This document shows, piece after piece, positions 9,241-18,524 of a stretch of 64,000 nt of DNA. The stretch covers positions 930,001-994,000 of the forward strand of contig NZ_CAJGZH010000002.1 in the NCBI RefSeq assembly GCF_904846075.1, written 5' to 3'. Numbering within the stretch: position 1 is the first letter of the stretch; each line of letters starts with the position of its first letter. The notes beneath the pieces were generated by a model. The model was not told the DNA's origin, did no database searches, and was given only the letters and a program-made list of their open reading frames with translations. This DNA is from Psychrobacter glacincola. Its GTDB lineage: Bacteria; Pseudomonadota; Gammaproteobacteria; Pseudomonadales; Moraxellaceae. A program made the translations under genes and the position numbers.

Positions 9241-9611
9241 AATGGCTTTCTTCTTCTGAAGGTTTATAACAATGTGGGGTCTAAGCTAGGGTTTTTAAAG
9301 GTAATTAAGGGTTTTATATTGTCATCTTCTCTTACAATATTAGCATCTAGACATGACGTCACACGCCCTATTTATAACCAATAAATAGTACCTTCGTTAT
9401 AAAAAACGCACACAGCATCCGCTAAATTTACAAAGCTTTTCATGATTAACAAACTCATTACACGACCACCTAATAAAGCCTAACGCTTGAGGCTTTCAAT
9501 CTTCATTTAAGCTGCTATTATTTATAACGAATCAACAAGTAGTTCATTAGTAAGATACCAATAACAACAAATGAGATTTTCATTAAAATAATACACATAA
9601 CGGAGTAGAAC
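9241..9611. other. divergent intergenic region uvrB/dps
   Basis: 371 bp between divergent uvrB and dps that must hold both promoters. A decayed repeat-family end (ACACGCCC followed by TA, 9361-9370) can be seen. I could not pick a convincing LexA, OxyR or other operator. Confidence 0.4.
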
Positions 9612-10094
9612 ATGAGAGAACGTTACGCAAGTGGAATAGATGACGCAACCGCAAAGAAAATGATCGACTTATTGAACGCTAATCTAGCGAATCTCATTGA
9701 TTTGAGTATGGACAGTAAGCAATGTCATTGGAATTTGCAAGGTACTGGCTTTATCGGTGTTCATCAATTATTAGATGATACTTATGGTCGTTTAACTGAA
9801 GCTTATGATACGGTCGCTGAGCGTATTGTTATCCTTGGTGGTAAAGCCAATGGTATCTCTAAACGCGTCGTTGAGGACTCTATCCTCGATACTTACCCTA
9901 CTGATATCACTGAAGTCGATCAGCATGTTCGTGAGCTGACCAATCGTTATAAGACCATTGCTGCCTCATTACGCGAAGGGATTGATGCGGCTGGTGATGC
10001 GGGTGACGAAGATACCGCTGACCTATTAACGGAAATAAGCCGTACTGTCGATAAAGATGCATGGTTCATCGGTGCCAATGCACCAAAGAAATAA
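9612..10094 (+). CDS. dps: Dps family ferritin-like DNA-protection protein
   Basis: 160 aa. Dps forms a 12-mer that oxidises and stores iron and protects DNA in starvation or oxidative stress. Seen: the ferroxidase-site motif KQCHWNLQG near residue 37, followed by the DDTYGRLTEAYDTVAERI helix that supplies the Asp and Glu ligands; the whole length fits a four-helix bundle. The ribosome site is ACGGAG ahead of the ATG. It is followed by a strong terminator, so it is probably a single-gene unit. The N-terminus is short and the C-terminus ends in Lys-Lys, with only a modest basic tail for DNA contact. Confidence 0.95.
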   Translation: MRERYASGIDDATAKKMIDLLNANLANLIDLSMDSKQCHWNLQGTGFIGVHQLLDDTYGRLTEAYDTVAERIVILGGKANGISKRVVEDSILDTYPTDITEVDQHVRELTNRYKTIAASLREGIDAAGDAGDEDTADLLTEISRTVDKDAWFIGANAPKK

Positions 10095-10164
10095 TATCTT
10101 TGTACTCAAACCAGTTATACTAATAAAACAGCTATATCAATAAGACAGTCTATATCAGCAAAAA

Positions 10165-10190
10165 AGGTCACTTTTATAGTGACCTTTTTT
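10165..10190 (+). terminator. dps terminator
   Basis: A 7-bp stem (AGGTCAC with GTGACCT) with a 7-nt loop, an A-run before and a six-T run after. It is symmetrical enough to act in both directions. Confidence 0.88.
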
Positions 10191-10278
10191 GTGTGTACGA
10201 ACTTATGTGTAATAACTTTAAGATTCACGCTCAGAAACGGGCTTTAAAATAGTTAAATTATCAGTTATTAGCTGTCAG

Positions 10279-10987
10279 TTAAAAAACACCTTGGATTATT
10301 TGTTGCATCTGCGGTAAAAGCTCATCCAGCTGTGCCTCAGTTTCACTAGTATCATCAGGCAAGGATTGCTTTAGAAATGCTGCTGTAATCTGTGGCTGTT
10401 TCGACAAGATACTTTGACCCATCACCGTATCATAAAAATCAATTTGAGCATCAACTTCCGCTTGCGTATAGTAAGTTTTTGCCGCGTTAATATATGCTTG
10501 CGTCAACGTATGCTTGTCAGTGGTATCGCCGATAGTATTGGTCATTATCTTGGCATATTGACCCAGCACTTTTTGAATCTGCTCTTGTAGCGCCTGTTGG
10601 CGTTTATTTAAGTTACCATCACCTACTGACTCAGTACGATTTTGCGTTTGTACATTGATAGCATCGATAGCCGCTTGTTGCCCGTTAACGATAGATTCTA
10701 TTTGCTCATCAATGTGCATCACTTCCATCAGCTTTACAATAGACGTATCTGTTGGGGAGATATTATTATTCATAAAAGCGGTATTGTTAATAGAAGCGCT
10801 ATTCGCACTTATTCTATTGATACTTATGCTTGGCTGTTGAGCAGGCTCATTATGAATTACCAGCTCAGCCTGTGCTTGAGTCAGACTGGCTACTGCGCTA
10901 ATAGTGACAAACGGCCATAGTTAATGAGCGAACCATGATTGAACGCCCAACAGGGCTCTCTATAGCAGACTGAAGACTTAGTTTCAT
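10279..10987 (-). pseudogene. secreted DUF2059 protein with frameshifted signal peptide
   Basis: The open frame 10279-10773 carries a DUF2059-like domain: VKLMEVMHIDEQI near its start, then TYYTQAEVDAQIDFYDTVMGQSILSKQPQI, the hallmark of the family. That frame continues upstream without an ATG into VTISAVASLTQAQA, the end of a signal peptide whose start (ATG at 10987, MVRSLTMAV in the other frame) is shifted by one base. The total is 709 nt, one more than a multiple of three. Removing one base from the TTT run (positions 10909-10911) restores a 235-aa secreted protein. As written, translation from 10987 stops after about 29 codons. It may be a real mutation, a slippage site or a sequencing error. 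Confidence 0.75.
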
Positions 10988-11002
10988 ATTAGTTTCTCTT
11001 TA

Positions 11003-12124
11003 TCAGGCATCTTGGTTATAACTATTGGGTAAGCTCAAAGTTTCAGCATTGGGTACAGATAATGTCAGGATAGCTTCCTGAAATAAAGGATTGGCACGGA
11101 ACTGACTTTCAATAATTTCGAATTTTTGGGCAATCTCTTTTTCTTTTTGATTGCCAGCGATATCGACTGCCGCCACCATAAATATCTTTTTGGGTCCCAC
11201 CCACTCCAAATGTAAGTACGACACACTATCGATATCTGGATGATTGAGTAACTCGCTCAATGCATAGCCATGTATCCTCTCTGATACTTTATAACCGACC
11301 AAAAAGTCACGGTTACGGCTAATTAAAAAGATGGCTACCGCACCCAATAATATTCCGACAATGATGGAGCCGAGCGCATCCCAAAACGGCTGTCCCGTAT
11401 AAGCATGCATACCCATGGCAGCAGCAGCGACAACCAAGCCGATGACAGCTGCCAAGTCTTCAAAGAATACACCACGTAAAGTTGGGTTTGACGTATCGAC
11501 CACATAGCCAATGGCGCTGACATTTATCGCTTCGCCATGCTTTTTACTTTGTAAGTAAGCTTGCCCTAACGAAAACCCTTCGAGCACAAACGCAATCGCC
11601 AATACAATAAAACCGATGGTATAGTTGGTCTCGCTTTCCGCAGCATTCCACTCGGTGATACCGGTATAAATGGAGACAATCGAACCTGCCATAAAGACAC
11701 CAAAAGCGGCAATCATCGACCAGACATAAGCTTCTTTGCCATAGCCAAGGGGATGGCTTTCATCAGCAGGTTTGATCGCCTTTTTCTCGGCGACAATTAA
11801 TAAGGTGCCGTTACCTGCATCTGCCCACGAATGCGCAGACTCTGCGATCATAGAAGCAGAGCCCGTCATAAATGCTGCAACCGTTTTGGCAATCGCAATG
11901 ATAAGGTTGGCTCCAACAGCAATTAATACCGTCACCAATGAAGCGGAATGTTGCTTGTCTTTATTGGTTGTCGACTTAGCAGAACCGTCTAATACAGAGT
12001 GAGAATTACCATCAGAAGTGGTGTCTGTAATGAGCGTGCCAGCACCCCGAGCACGACTATTATGCGGCGCTGGCTGATGAGAAATAGCAGGAGGTGACTC
12101 GGCTTCCGATGGTTTTAAGCTCAT
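11003..12124 (-). CDS. cation diffusion facilitator family transporter
   Basis: 373 aa inner-membrane CDF transporter, an H+-coupled exporter of divalent metals such as Zn, Co or Fe. About 58 N-terminal residues are disordered (Ser/Pro/Thr-rich). Six helices follow, with the metal-site motif HSWADAGN (His98, Asp102) in helix 2, then HPLGYGKEAYVW, and a C-terminal cytoplasmic domain from about residue 275 ending near NPLFQEAILTLSV. The HPLGYG signature resembles the SLC30A9-like branch, so the substrate is open. It is the last gene of a minus-strand series; its link to the lipid genes upstream is only positional. Confidence 0.88.
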   Translation of the reverse strand: MSLKPSEAESPPAISHQPAPHNSRARGAGTLITDTTSDGNSHSVLDGSAKSTTNKDKQHSASLVTVLIAVGANLIIAIAKTVAAFMTGSASMIAESAHSWADAGNGTLLIVAEKKAIKPADESHPLGYGKEAYVWSMIAAFGVFMAGSIVSIYTGITEWNAAESETNYTIGFIVLAIAFVLEGFSLGQAYLQSKKHGEAINVSAIGYVVDTSNPTLRGVFFEDLAAVIGLVVAAAAMGMHAYTGQPFWDALGSIIVGILLGAVAIFLISRNRDFLVGYKVSERIHGYALSELLNHPDIDSVSYLHLEWVGPKKIFMVAAVDIAGNQKEKEIAQKFEIIESQFRANPLFQEAILTLSVPNAETLSLPNSYNQDA

Positions 12125-12230
12125 AATAATCTCGATATAGGCTTTTTGAACGCAGATATGTATATATTTAACCAGATCAATAGACCGTATATTGAAAGCA
12201 TTTTAACTGACTATACAGGGTCTATTCATC

Positions 12231-12776
12231 TTAACGATCATGAGAATTAGCCAGCTCACCAACCATATCCCCGATATCACAACTGGGTCGATGTGAGCTT
12301 TCCAGACGCAGGTTTTTACGCTCTAGTGCTGCATCAGCGCGGCATTGCTGCATGGGATTTTTGATATCAAGTGGCGGCGCAGGTGTGGGCTTGCCATTAT
12401 CATCGATAGCGACCATCGTAAAATAGCAGCTATTGGTATGGCGTACAGTACGGGCTCGAACGTCTTCTGCTTCGACGCGAATGCCGACCTCCATTGAAGT
12501 ATTTCCCACATAATTAACACTTGCCGCAAAGGTAACCAATTCGCCAACATATATAGGCTCACGGAACATCACTTGGTCAACAGACAGCGTCACCACATAA
12601 TTACCGCTATAGCGACTGGCGCAAGCGTAAGCGACTTGATCCAGCATCTTAAGCAAATCACCACCATGCACATTGCCAATAAAATTCGCCATATCAGGCG
12701 TCATGAGTATCGACATATATAGCTCATGATTTAATGGGGCTTTTTTGGCAGTCGAGCTGGTATTGTATTGCGGCAT
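12231..12776 (-). CDS. acyl-CoA thioesterase, hotdog fold
   Basis: 181 aa from the ATG at 12776, which has an AAGGA site five bases upstream; the open frame extends 29 residues further but lacks a site. It is a hotdog-fold thioesterase of the YciA/BACH type that hydrolyses acyl-CoA in the cytosol. Seen: the GNVHGGDLLKMLDQVAYACASRY helix, in which Asp is the catalytic residue of this group, then VTLSVDQVMFREPIYVGELV and a C-terminal beta-strand SCYFTMVAID. It lies downstream of the lipid-modification genes on the same strand, which would fit fatty-acid turnover, but the 126-bp gap makes a shared transcript uncertain. Confidence 0.88.
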   Translation of the reverse strand: MPQYNTSSTAKKAPLNHELYMSILMTPDMANFIGNVHGGDLLKMLDQVAYACASRYSGNYVVTLSVDQVMFREPIYVGELVTFAASVNYVGNTSMEVGIRVEAEDVRARTVRHTNSCYFTMVAIDDNGKPTPAPPLDIKNPMQQCRADAALERKNLRLESSHRPSCDIGDMVGELANSHDR

Positions 12777-12902
12777 AAAAATCCTTGAATGATTTGGGGC
12801 ATGTTGATAGTAAGTATCATTTATACAGCAGCTCACAAGAGAGCACAAACGGCACTCTGTCATTGAATGGTCTAGGTTATGTAAATTTTGAACTATTTAA
12901 CT

Positions 12903-13313
12903 TTAGCTCAACCAATGAAAACGATAAGCAAGCCAAGCAACAATAGCGCTCACTGAACCTGTCAAGATACCGCCCCAAGCAAAATCAACCAACGCTGTAT
13001 CCAGTGTAAAACCTTTGTACAACGCTAAACTGGTAAAGTCATAAGTACCGTAGGCCATCAGCCCTATCAAGCCACCAAGCAAGAATATATGACCAATCGA
13101 AGCGCCTGCTTTGATTTGTGGATATAAAATCAAGACACAGAGAGCCAGTAGATAAAACATATAGAACACGCCAGCAGCAATCATGTTTGGCTCATCGGCA
13201 AGCAGATGCCCGATACGCTTTTCATAAAATAAGCCAGTCATAGTCTTGAGCCAAACTGCGTCAATACCCAAAAATATAAGCACAGCAGCCAGATATATAA
13301 ATATATAACCCAT
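12903..13313 (-). CDS. DUF2177 family membrane protein
   Basis: 136 aa from the ATG at 13313 (AAGGAT site 7 nt upstream; an in-frame GTG lies two codons earlier). It has four hydrophobic segments: residues about 1-18, 45-62, 72-92 and 112-130. Signatures typical of DUF2177 are LGIDAVWL near the N-terminus, ANGVFYM-like AAGVFYMFYLLAL, and TYDFTSLALYKGF before the last helix. The function of the family is unknown, but it commonly sits beside Cfa-like methylases and FAD proteins, as here, where it is the promoter-distal gene of the cluster. Confidence 0.85.
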   Translation of the reverse strand: MGYIFIYLAAVLIFLGIDAVWLKTMTGLFYEKRIGHLLADEPNMIAAGVFYMFYLLALCVLILYPQIKAGASIGHIFLLGGLIGLMAYGTYDFTSLALYKGFTLDTALVDFAWGGILTGSVSAIVAWLAYRFHWLS

Positions 13314-13414
13314 AACCACATCCTTTTAATTAGCGTTTTTCAATCCCAGCTTGTTTCCATCAGCGCTTGTTAAGTCAGTGTTTTTTAAGACACTACCTGT
13401 TGAAACGCAACTTG

Positions 13415-14908
13415 TTAAGACGCTATGTTTCGTTTGGAGGCGTCTTGGCCATCACTGTTGGCTTTACCGCTTTCATGAGAATTCATAATATCGTGAATCA
13501 GGCAGCTGCTTTGCTCATCGGTGAGAGTGTCATGAGAAGACAAATCAGAGAAATGCATCACATCAATATTGTCTGGCTTCACTGCGGTCAACTGTACCAC
13601 GCCGATGGTGCGCTCTAAAAACCCACCTTCACAATAGCAAAAGTAAAAATCCCACAAGCGAATAAAGGCATCATCATAACCAAGCCCCTTAATTTCTTCA
13701 CGCTGCGCCATAAACGCCGCACGCCAATCACGCAAGGTATGAGCATAGTCAAAACCGTAATCATGTAGCTGCTTGATGACCATGTCGGTTTGTTCCGTAA
13801 ACTGTGTATTTAGCTCTTGATTAGAGAGCAAACAACCACCAGGGAAAATGTGCGTTTGGATAAAATCGACTGAATTAATATAATCTTGGTAGTTTTGATC
13901 ATTAAAGGTGATCGCTTGCAGCACCATCAGCCCTGTGGGTTTGAGCAAGCTATTACATTTGGCAAAAAACGTCGGTAAGTACTCGTGCCCAACGGCTTCA
14001 ATCATCTCGATACTGACCAGCTTGTCGTACTGCCCTGTCAGCTCACGATAATCTTGCTTCAGCAGGGTAATTTTATCAGACAGTCCTGCCGCATCGACTC
14101 GGCGCTGCGCCTCATCATACTGGGCGTCAGAGATGGTCGTCGTCGTTATGTGACAGCCATAATGTGTGGCGGCATAAATAGCAAAACCACCCCACCCTGT
14201 GCCAATTTCTATCACATGATCATCAGGCGTCAATTGTAATCGATGGCAAATGAGCGCCAGTTTATGCTGCTGCGCTGCGCTCAGTGATACATCAGGCGTA
14301 CGATAGACTGCCGCTGAATACATCATCGTATCGTCCAAAAAACGCTGATACATATCATTGCCCAAATCATAATGCGCTAAAATATTGGACTTAGCACCAG
14401 ACTGATCATTACTGCGCAGCCGATGCTTCGCTTTTTCAAAAGCCTTACTCACACCTGCAAAGCGATTTTCTAACTTATTCAGCACCGCCAAGTTACGCGC
14501 TGCCAACCGAATCAGCCCGGTCAAATCGTCCGTATCCCACTCACCATTGATATAGCTGTCTGCTAGCGAAATAGAGCCGCCAAGCAACAACTGCCGATAG
14601 ACAGCAGGATCATGAATCATCAAGGTGACGTGCAGTGAATGGCGACCCACTGCCGAGCTGCTCGCGACACTATCGGATACTTTACCAAAGCTGACGGTAT
14701 TAGGTGCTTGCTCATCGAATGCTTCGACTATAGTCAGGCTACCAAACTGGATATGCGCTAATGCGCGGAAGATGAGTTTTCTTGCCAATTGATTCATTCC
14801 CGCACTGACGGGCTGAAAAATGACGCGCTCATTGACGACCTTACTCATCTGTGCGGTCAATTTTCCTAATGTCGAAACGGGTGCTCGGTCGGTTGGTCGT
14901 GCTGACAT
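13415..14908 (-). CDS. cfa: cyclopropane-fatty-acyl-phospholipid synthase family methylase
   Basis: 497 aa SAM-dependent enzyme that methylates double bonds of phospholipid acyl chains at the inner membrane. An N-terminal lipid-binding domain (to about residue 170) includes the LGGSISLADSYINGEWDTDDL signature. The SAM-binding core follows, with HYDLGNDMYQRFLDDTMMYSAAVY, HVIEIGTGWGGFAIYAA, and the catalytic-region motif VSIEMIEAVGHEYLPTFF. The C-terminal LWDFYFCYCEGGF is conserved in the family. It is longer than E. coli Cfa by about 115 residues, with extensions at both ends; the last about 45 residues are polar and probably disordered. Its genes-in-cluster suggest a modified-fatty-acid pathway rather than plain cyclopropanation. 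Confidence 0.92.
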   Translation of the reverse strand: MSARPTDRAPVSTLGKLTAQMSKVVNERVIFQPVSAGMNQLARKLIFRALAHIQFGSLTIVEAFDEQAPNTVSFGKVSDSVASSSAVGRHSLHVTLMIHDPAVYRQLLLGGSISLADSYINGEWDTDDLTGLIRLAARNLAVLNKLENRFAGVSKAFEKAKHRLRSNDQSGAKSNILAHYDLGNDMYQRFLDDTMMYSAAVYRTPDVSLSAAQQHKLALICHRLQLTPDDHVIEIGTGWGGFAIYAATHYGCHITTTTISDAQYDEAQRRVDAAGLSDKITLLKQDYRELTGQYDKLVSIEMIEAVGHEYLPTFFAKCNSLLKPTGLMVLQAITFNDQNYQDYINSVDFIQTHIFPGGCLLSNQELNTQFTEQTDMVIKQLHDYGFDYAHTLRDWRAAFMAQREEIKGLGYDDAFIRLWDFYFCYCEGGFLERTIGVVQLTAVKPDNIDVMHFSDLSSHDTLTDEQSSCLIHDIMNSHESGKANSDGQDASKRNIAS

Positions 14909-14991
14909 CGTATATTCATCCTTGTTTAAATGCTCTATGCTTAAGCGTTAAGCTGATAAATTTCTTTGGCTGATCTTTAACCCTTCAACTA

Positions 14992-15972
14992 TCAAAGAAT
15001 ATCTTTTGGAGTCGGTGCTTTGTTCTGTTGGCTATCGGCCAGTTTTTCATCATAATGAATATAAGGCACTTTTTTAATCGCATAAAGCTTGAAAGCATGC
15101 CAATAAATACGGGTTACAGAGGTCATGTTCATTAGCGGATTTTTTCGCAAACTGTTGCGAATCGTTGTGGCGGTCATTGGAACGCCAGCCATTTTTATAC
15201 CCGTTTTTAATACCTCACCGCGCTCATCGCTGATATCGATAGAAATACGAACTTGCAAGCAATTATCCGGCTGCTTTTTTACCTTAACCTGCCAACGATA
15301 TAGCTGATCGATCGGGTTAAAAGGTGAGACATGAAAATCTTTATTATGACAAAATTCAGTATTCGCACCATTGAGTGTAAACCCATAATAATGGCGCTTA
15401 TCCCACGGTGTATTAGAGACTTCAGCCAATAAATGCGACGGCATCTGCTGCTCATCGAAACCTAAGTAAAAATTGACTGGACTAAAATATATGCCCGCAT
15501 TGCGGCAAACGAGCATCCCAATAATATCGCCTGTTGGCGCACTACCCGTTTGCTCAGTAAACGCTTGATTTAAGCGATGATTAAGTGCTTGAACAGAATT
15601 TGAACGACAATTACCATGCTTGTCACTCATTGAGCAATTACTTAGGCTATTTACCTCTTGTAGAGGTAGACCTTGTAAGTAATCATCAGGACAAAACTGC
15701 TGCAATGCTTTTTTCTTTGCTGAAAATAATGGCAATCTTTTGACCAGCCGTCCTTTTGAAAGCAACTTTTTTAAAAGCTTATTTTTGCTACTAATACCTG
15801 TACTTACTTCAGGAAGCTCCAGCCCTTTAGCCAATGCGCTGATATTGATGCCCCAATAACGGTATGGGTACGCAAATTTATGCACACTTGGCAGTAACCG
15901 ACTGTGCCAAGTCGTCCCATGGAACAACTGATGGGGTAACAGCTTATTAGGCGTGTCGGTTTCAATAGACAT
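14992..15972 (-). CDS. DUF1365 family protein
   Basis: 326 aa from the ATG at 15972, which has a strong GAAGGG site. An in-frame GTG at 16017 would overlap the upstream stop codon but has no site of its own. Family hallmarks: HGTTWHSRLLPSVHKFAYPYRYWGI near the N-terminus, NPVNFYLGFD-like SPVNFYLGFD in the middle, and the KDFHVSPFNPIDQLYRW motif. About 60 residues between these blocks (LLKKLLSKGRLVKRLPLFSAKKK) are basic and may contact membrane. The biochemical role is unknown. DUF1365 genes are almost always between an FAD amine-oxidase-like gene and a Cfa-like gene, exactly as here, implying one pathway. Confidence 0.9.
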   Translation of the reverse strand: MSIETDTPNKLLPHQLFHGTTWHSRLLPSVHKFAYPYRYWGINISALAKGLELPEVSTGISSKNKLLKKLLSKGRLVKRLPLFSAKKKALQQFCPDDYLQGLPLQEVNSLSNCSMSDKHGNCRSNSVQALNHRLNQAFTEQTGSAPTGDIIGMLVCRNAGIYFSPVNFYLGFDEQQMPSHLLAEVSNTPWDKRHYYGFTLNGANTEFCHNKDFHVSPFNPIDQLYRWQVKVKKQPDNCLQVRISIDISDERGEVLKTGIKMAGVPMTATTIRNSLRKNPLMNMTSVTRIYWHAFKLYAIKKVPYIHYDEKLADSQQNKAPTPKDIL

Positions 15973-16013
15973 AGCATTCCCTTCAATAGTGTTCGTTGAT
16001 TTCACTGCTAAAA

Positions 16014-17729
16014 TCACTGCACGTTATGACGACCAAATAAGCGACGCTTTCGCTTTTGTTCATCATTTTTAACAGGCGGTTGTAAACGTTCAATGTACTC
16101 AATCAGCTCCTGATTGGTGAGCGCCGTGACCACCTCACGCTTATTAAGTGTGCGCAATTTGCTATCTGCCTTTACCGGTAGGTCCTTATAACGAAACGGC
16201 GTATGTGCGCTCTCGGCATCAGGCAGATGAGTCGGATCAACCTCGTCTTTTATGGCAATATCATAGCCGAGCGCCTGGCAGACACGTAGACCGCTACGTA
16301 CACCATCTTCATGAAAACCATTAAACCAATAGGCACCGCAAAAATGTGTGTGCATGCCGTTACCAGAGATACTCGACCATTTGCTTTGCGCCTCAATCAT
16401 CGCTTTATCAAACACAGGATGGCTATAATCGATGCGCTTAATGACGTGCTTATCGTCAATATTTTCATGAACGGTTTCTGGATTCAGCGTAACCAAATAA
16501 TTGTGTTTTTTGGTCAGGCGTTGCAGAATATTCATGTGATAAGTCAGCACTGGTTTTGCTGATATTTGCGCTTTTTGATTTGCGAGACTCTCATCAATCA
16601 GATAATTCCAGCTGGCCCATGCCAATGGCTTGTTCGGTAGGACACTGATGTCGGTATGCAATACGGCGGTATTTTTGGTAAAGCGAAAATGACTGAGTAC
16701 CTCATTTTCATCCTTACTGGCGTCTGTTAAAATTTTGAGCGCGGTGTCTGCATGACAAGCAAAGATGACTTCGTCAAATACCAATTTTTCGTTCAAGCTT
16801 TCGATATTGTTATCAGTAATGCTTTTATTTTGAACCGTCAATAATACTTGCTCACCATCGCGAACCACAGACTGTACGGGACTGTTTACTCTCACCTTAC
16901 CGCCCGCTTTGATGAAGCGTGGAATCAACTTATTGACGTACTGTTTTGAGCCACCTTTGATCGTAAACCACTGCGGACGATTAACCACATCGAGCAAGCC
17001 ATGATTGTCAAAGAATTGCGCAAAAAACACCAGTGGGAAGTCTTGTACTTCATGCAGACTGGTTGACCAAATGGCAGAGACCATTGGCAGCAAATAGTTA
17101 TCTATAAACAGCTTGCCATAGCTTTTTTCTGTGAGATAGCTGCCCAGTGTTTGCTCAGTAAAAGCGCTGACATCTTGCCCGTTAGCACGTGTCATTTCGT
17201 AGTCTTGGCGTAGCTGCTTGATATGCTTATTAAACTGTAAAATGTCTTTGATAAATTGCCAAAACTTTGGATTGAAAACATTCTTACGCTGCGATAATAA
17301 AGTATTGAGCGTGTGACCATTGTATTCAAAATGGCGCGCTGTATTCTTTACCGAAAAGCTCATGTCAGTCGATTGAAACGGCACTTGCAGCTCATGCAGT
17401 AGCCGAAAGAAATTGGGATAAGTACGCTCATTAAAGACGATAAAGCCAGTATCTATGGCACTGTTTTCCACATTGCTGCTTTTTGCTTTTTTGCCGTCTT
17501 GTAGCGCCACATCGATGGTATTTACATGACCGCCAATATAATCATTAGCCTCGAACACTGTCACTTCATGTTGCGCCACCAGATAATGAGCGCAAGTCAA
17601 TCCTGATATACCTGAGCCAATGATAGCAATACGTTTTTGAGCTTGAGCATTAGTCGTCTGTTTTGAGAGGCTGCTGGCTTCATGAGAGACTGTCTCTAGG
17701 TTCTTACGTTTACGGCAGTTAAACAGCAT
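16014..17729 (-). CDS. FAD-dependent amine-oxidase-like oxidoreductase
   Basis: 571 aa from the ATG at 17729, which has an AAAGGA site 9 nt upstream; another ATG 18 nt earlier includes that site. The dinucleotide-binding motif IAIIGSGISGLTCAHYL lies near residues 35-50, followed by FEANDYIGGHVNTI, typical of the NAD/FAD-binding amine-oxidase superfamily. FIVFNERTYPNFFRLL and SAIWSTSLHEV are signatures of the branch that travels with DUF1365 and Cfa. The C-terminal about 80 residues are polar and basic. Predicted role: oxidation or desaturation of a fatty-acyl chain on phospholipid (inference from the cluster). Its stop overlaps an alternative GTG of the next gene, so the two are translationally close. 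Confidence 0.88.
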   Translation of the reverse strand: MLFNCRKRKNLETVSHEASSLSKQTTNAQAQKRIAIIGSGISGLTCAHYLVAQHEVTVFEANDYIGGHVNTIDVALQDGKKAKSSNVENSAIDTGFIVFNERTYPNFFRLLHELQVPFQSTDMSFSVKNTARHFEYNGHTLNTLLSQRKNVFNPKFWQFIKDILQFNKHIKQLRQDYEMTRANGQDVSAFTEQTLGSYLTEKSYGKLFIDNYLLPMVSAIWSTSLHEVQDFPLVFFAQFFDNHGLLDVVNRPQWFTIKGGSKQYVNKLIPRFIKAGGKVRVNSPVQSVVRDGEQVLLTVQNKSITDNNIESLNEKLVFDEVIFACHADTALKILTDASKDENEVLSHFRFTKNTAVLHTDISVLPNKPLAWASWNYLIDESLANQKAQISAKPVLTYHMNILQRLTKKHNYLVTLNPETVHENIDDKHVIKRIDYSHPVFDKAMIEAQSKWSSISGNGMHTHFCGAYWFNGFHEDGVRSGLRVCQALGYDIAIKDEVDPTHLPDAESAHTPFRYKDLPVKADSKLRTLNKREVVTALTNQELIEYIERLQPPVKNDEQKRKRRLFGRHNVQ

Positions 17730-17786
17730 TGATGCGTTCCTTTCCATATTTTTAGTAATTTATTTTTTGCAATTTTTCAATATAAA

Positions 17787-18524
17787 CTATTTTTTATTGA
17801 TTTTTTCACTGACTTGCTGCCACACCAAATCTGGCAACGTACCCAATACCTTTAGCGGTAAAGTGAGCTTTTTGGGAAATTCGATCACATCGTGACCACT
17901 CGCGATACCATCACGAATAGCTTGGCTTGCCTGCGCTGTTGTTTGGATAAAGGGCATGGGAAAATCGTTTTGCTTAGTCATTGGCGTCTCGACAAAACCA
18001 GGCACGACCAAACTTACCAACACATCATGCGGTGCAAGGCTAATTTGCAAAGTTTTCATTAGGTAATGGATAGCAGCCTTTGAGCTGCCATAAGCTTCAG
18101 CACGAGCAAACGGCACATAAGCAGATGCTGAACCAATGCCAACCAGACGACCTTTTGAGGCGATTAGCTTTGGCAATATCCCTTCGATAGCATGTGACAA
18201 CGTACCCATATTTACCGACATCACTTTCATAAACGAGGCGCTATCGAAGTTTGGCATGTCCAAATATTCACACATGCCAGCGCCACAAATCGCCAAATCA
18301 ACCTCTTCAATTTTTTCAAAAGCGTCGATAACTTTATCCCGATCCATGAGATCTAAATCAACCGTTTCTGCGCCTAGTGACTCAAGCTCAGCCAATGCCC
18401 TATCGTCTCGACCAACGGCATAGACTTGATGACCTTCCAGTAGATAGTCTTTTGCCAATTGATTGCCAATACCAGACGTCGCGCCAGTAATAAGTATATG
18501 TAATTTCTTAGTAGAGTCAGTCAT
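17787..18524 (-). CDS. short-chain dehydrogenase/reductase
   Basis: 245 aa from the ATG at 18524, which follows an AAAGGA site; the 16 residues upstream in frame lack one. Classical SDR: the cofactor motif TGATSGIG at residues 13-20, an Asp at the end of the third beta-strand region (DLDLMDRD), an active-site Ser in IGSASAY, and the catalytic Tyr-x-x-x-Lys pair in YGSSK. An NAG-like motif is present as CGAG. It is the first gene of the lipid cluster; the following FAD gene starts 58 bp after its stop. The substrate is probably a modified fatty acid or aldehyde (inference). Confidence 0.9.
   Translation of the reverse strand: MTDSTKKLHILITGATSGIGNQLAKDYLLEGHQVYAVGRDDRALAELESLGAETVDLDLMDRDKVIDAFEKIEEVDLAICGAGMCEYLDMPNFDSASFMKVMSVNMGTLSHAIEGILPKLIASKGRLVGIGSASAYVPFARAEAYGSSKAAIHYLMKTLQISLAPHDVLVSLVVPGFVETPMTKQNDFPMPFIQTTAQASQAIRDGIASGHDVIEFPKKLTLPLKVLGTLPDLVWQQVSEKINKK

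Noticed and set aside
9361-9370. ACACGCCC-TA upstream of dps as a true repeat-family copy
   Set aside because: Only eight bases plus TA match, without the rest of the terminus, so chance is likely; noted only within the intergenic entry.
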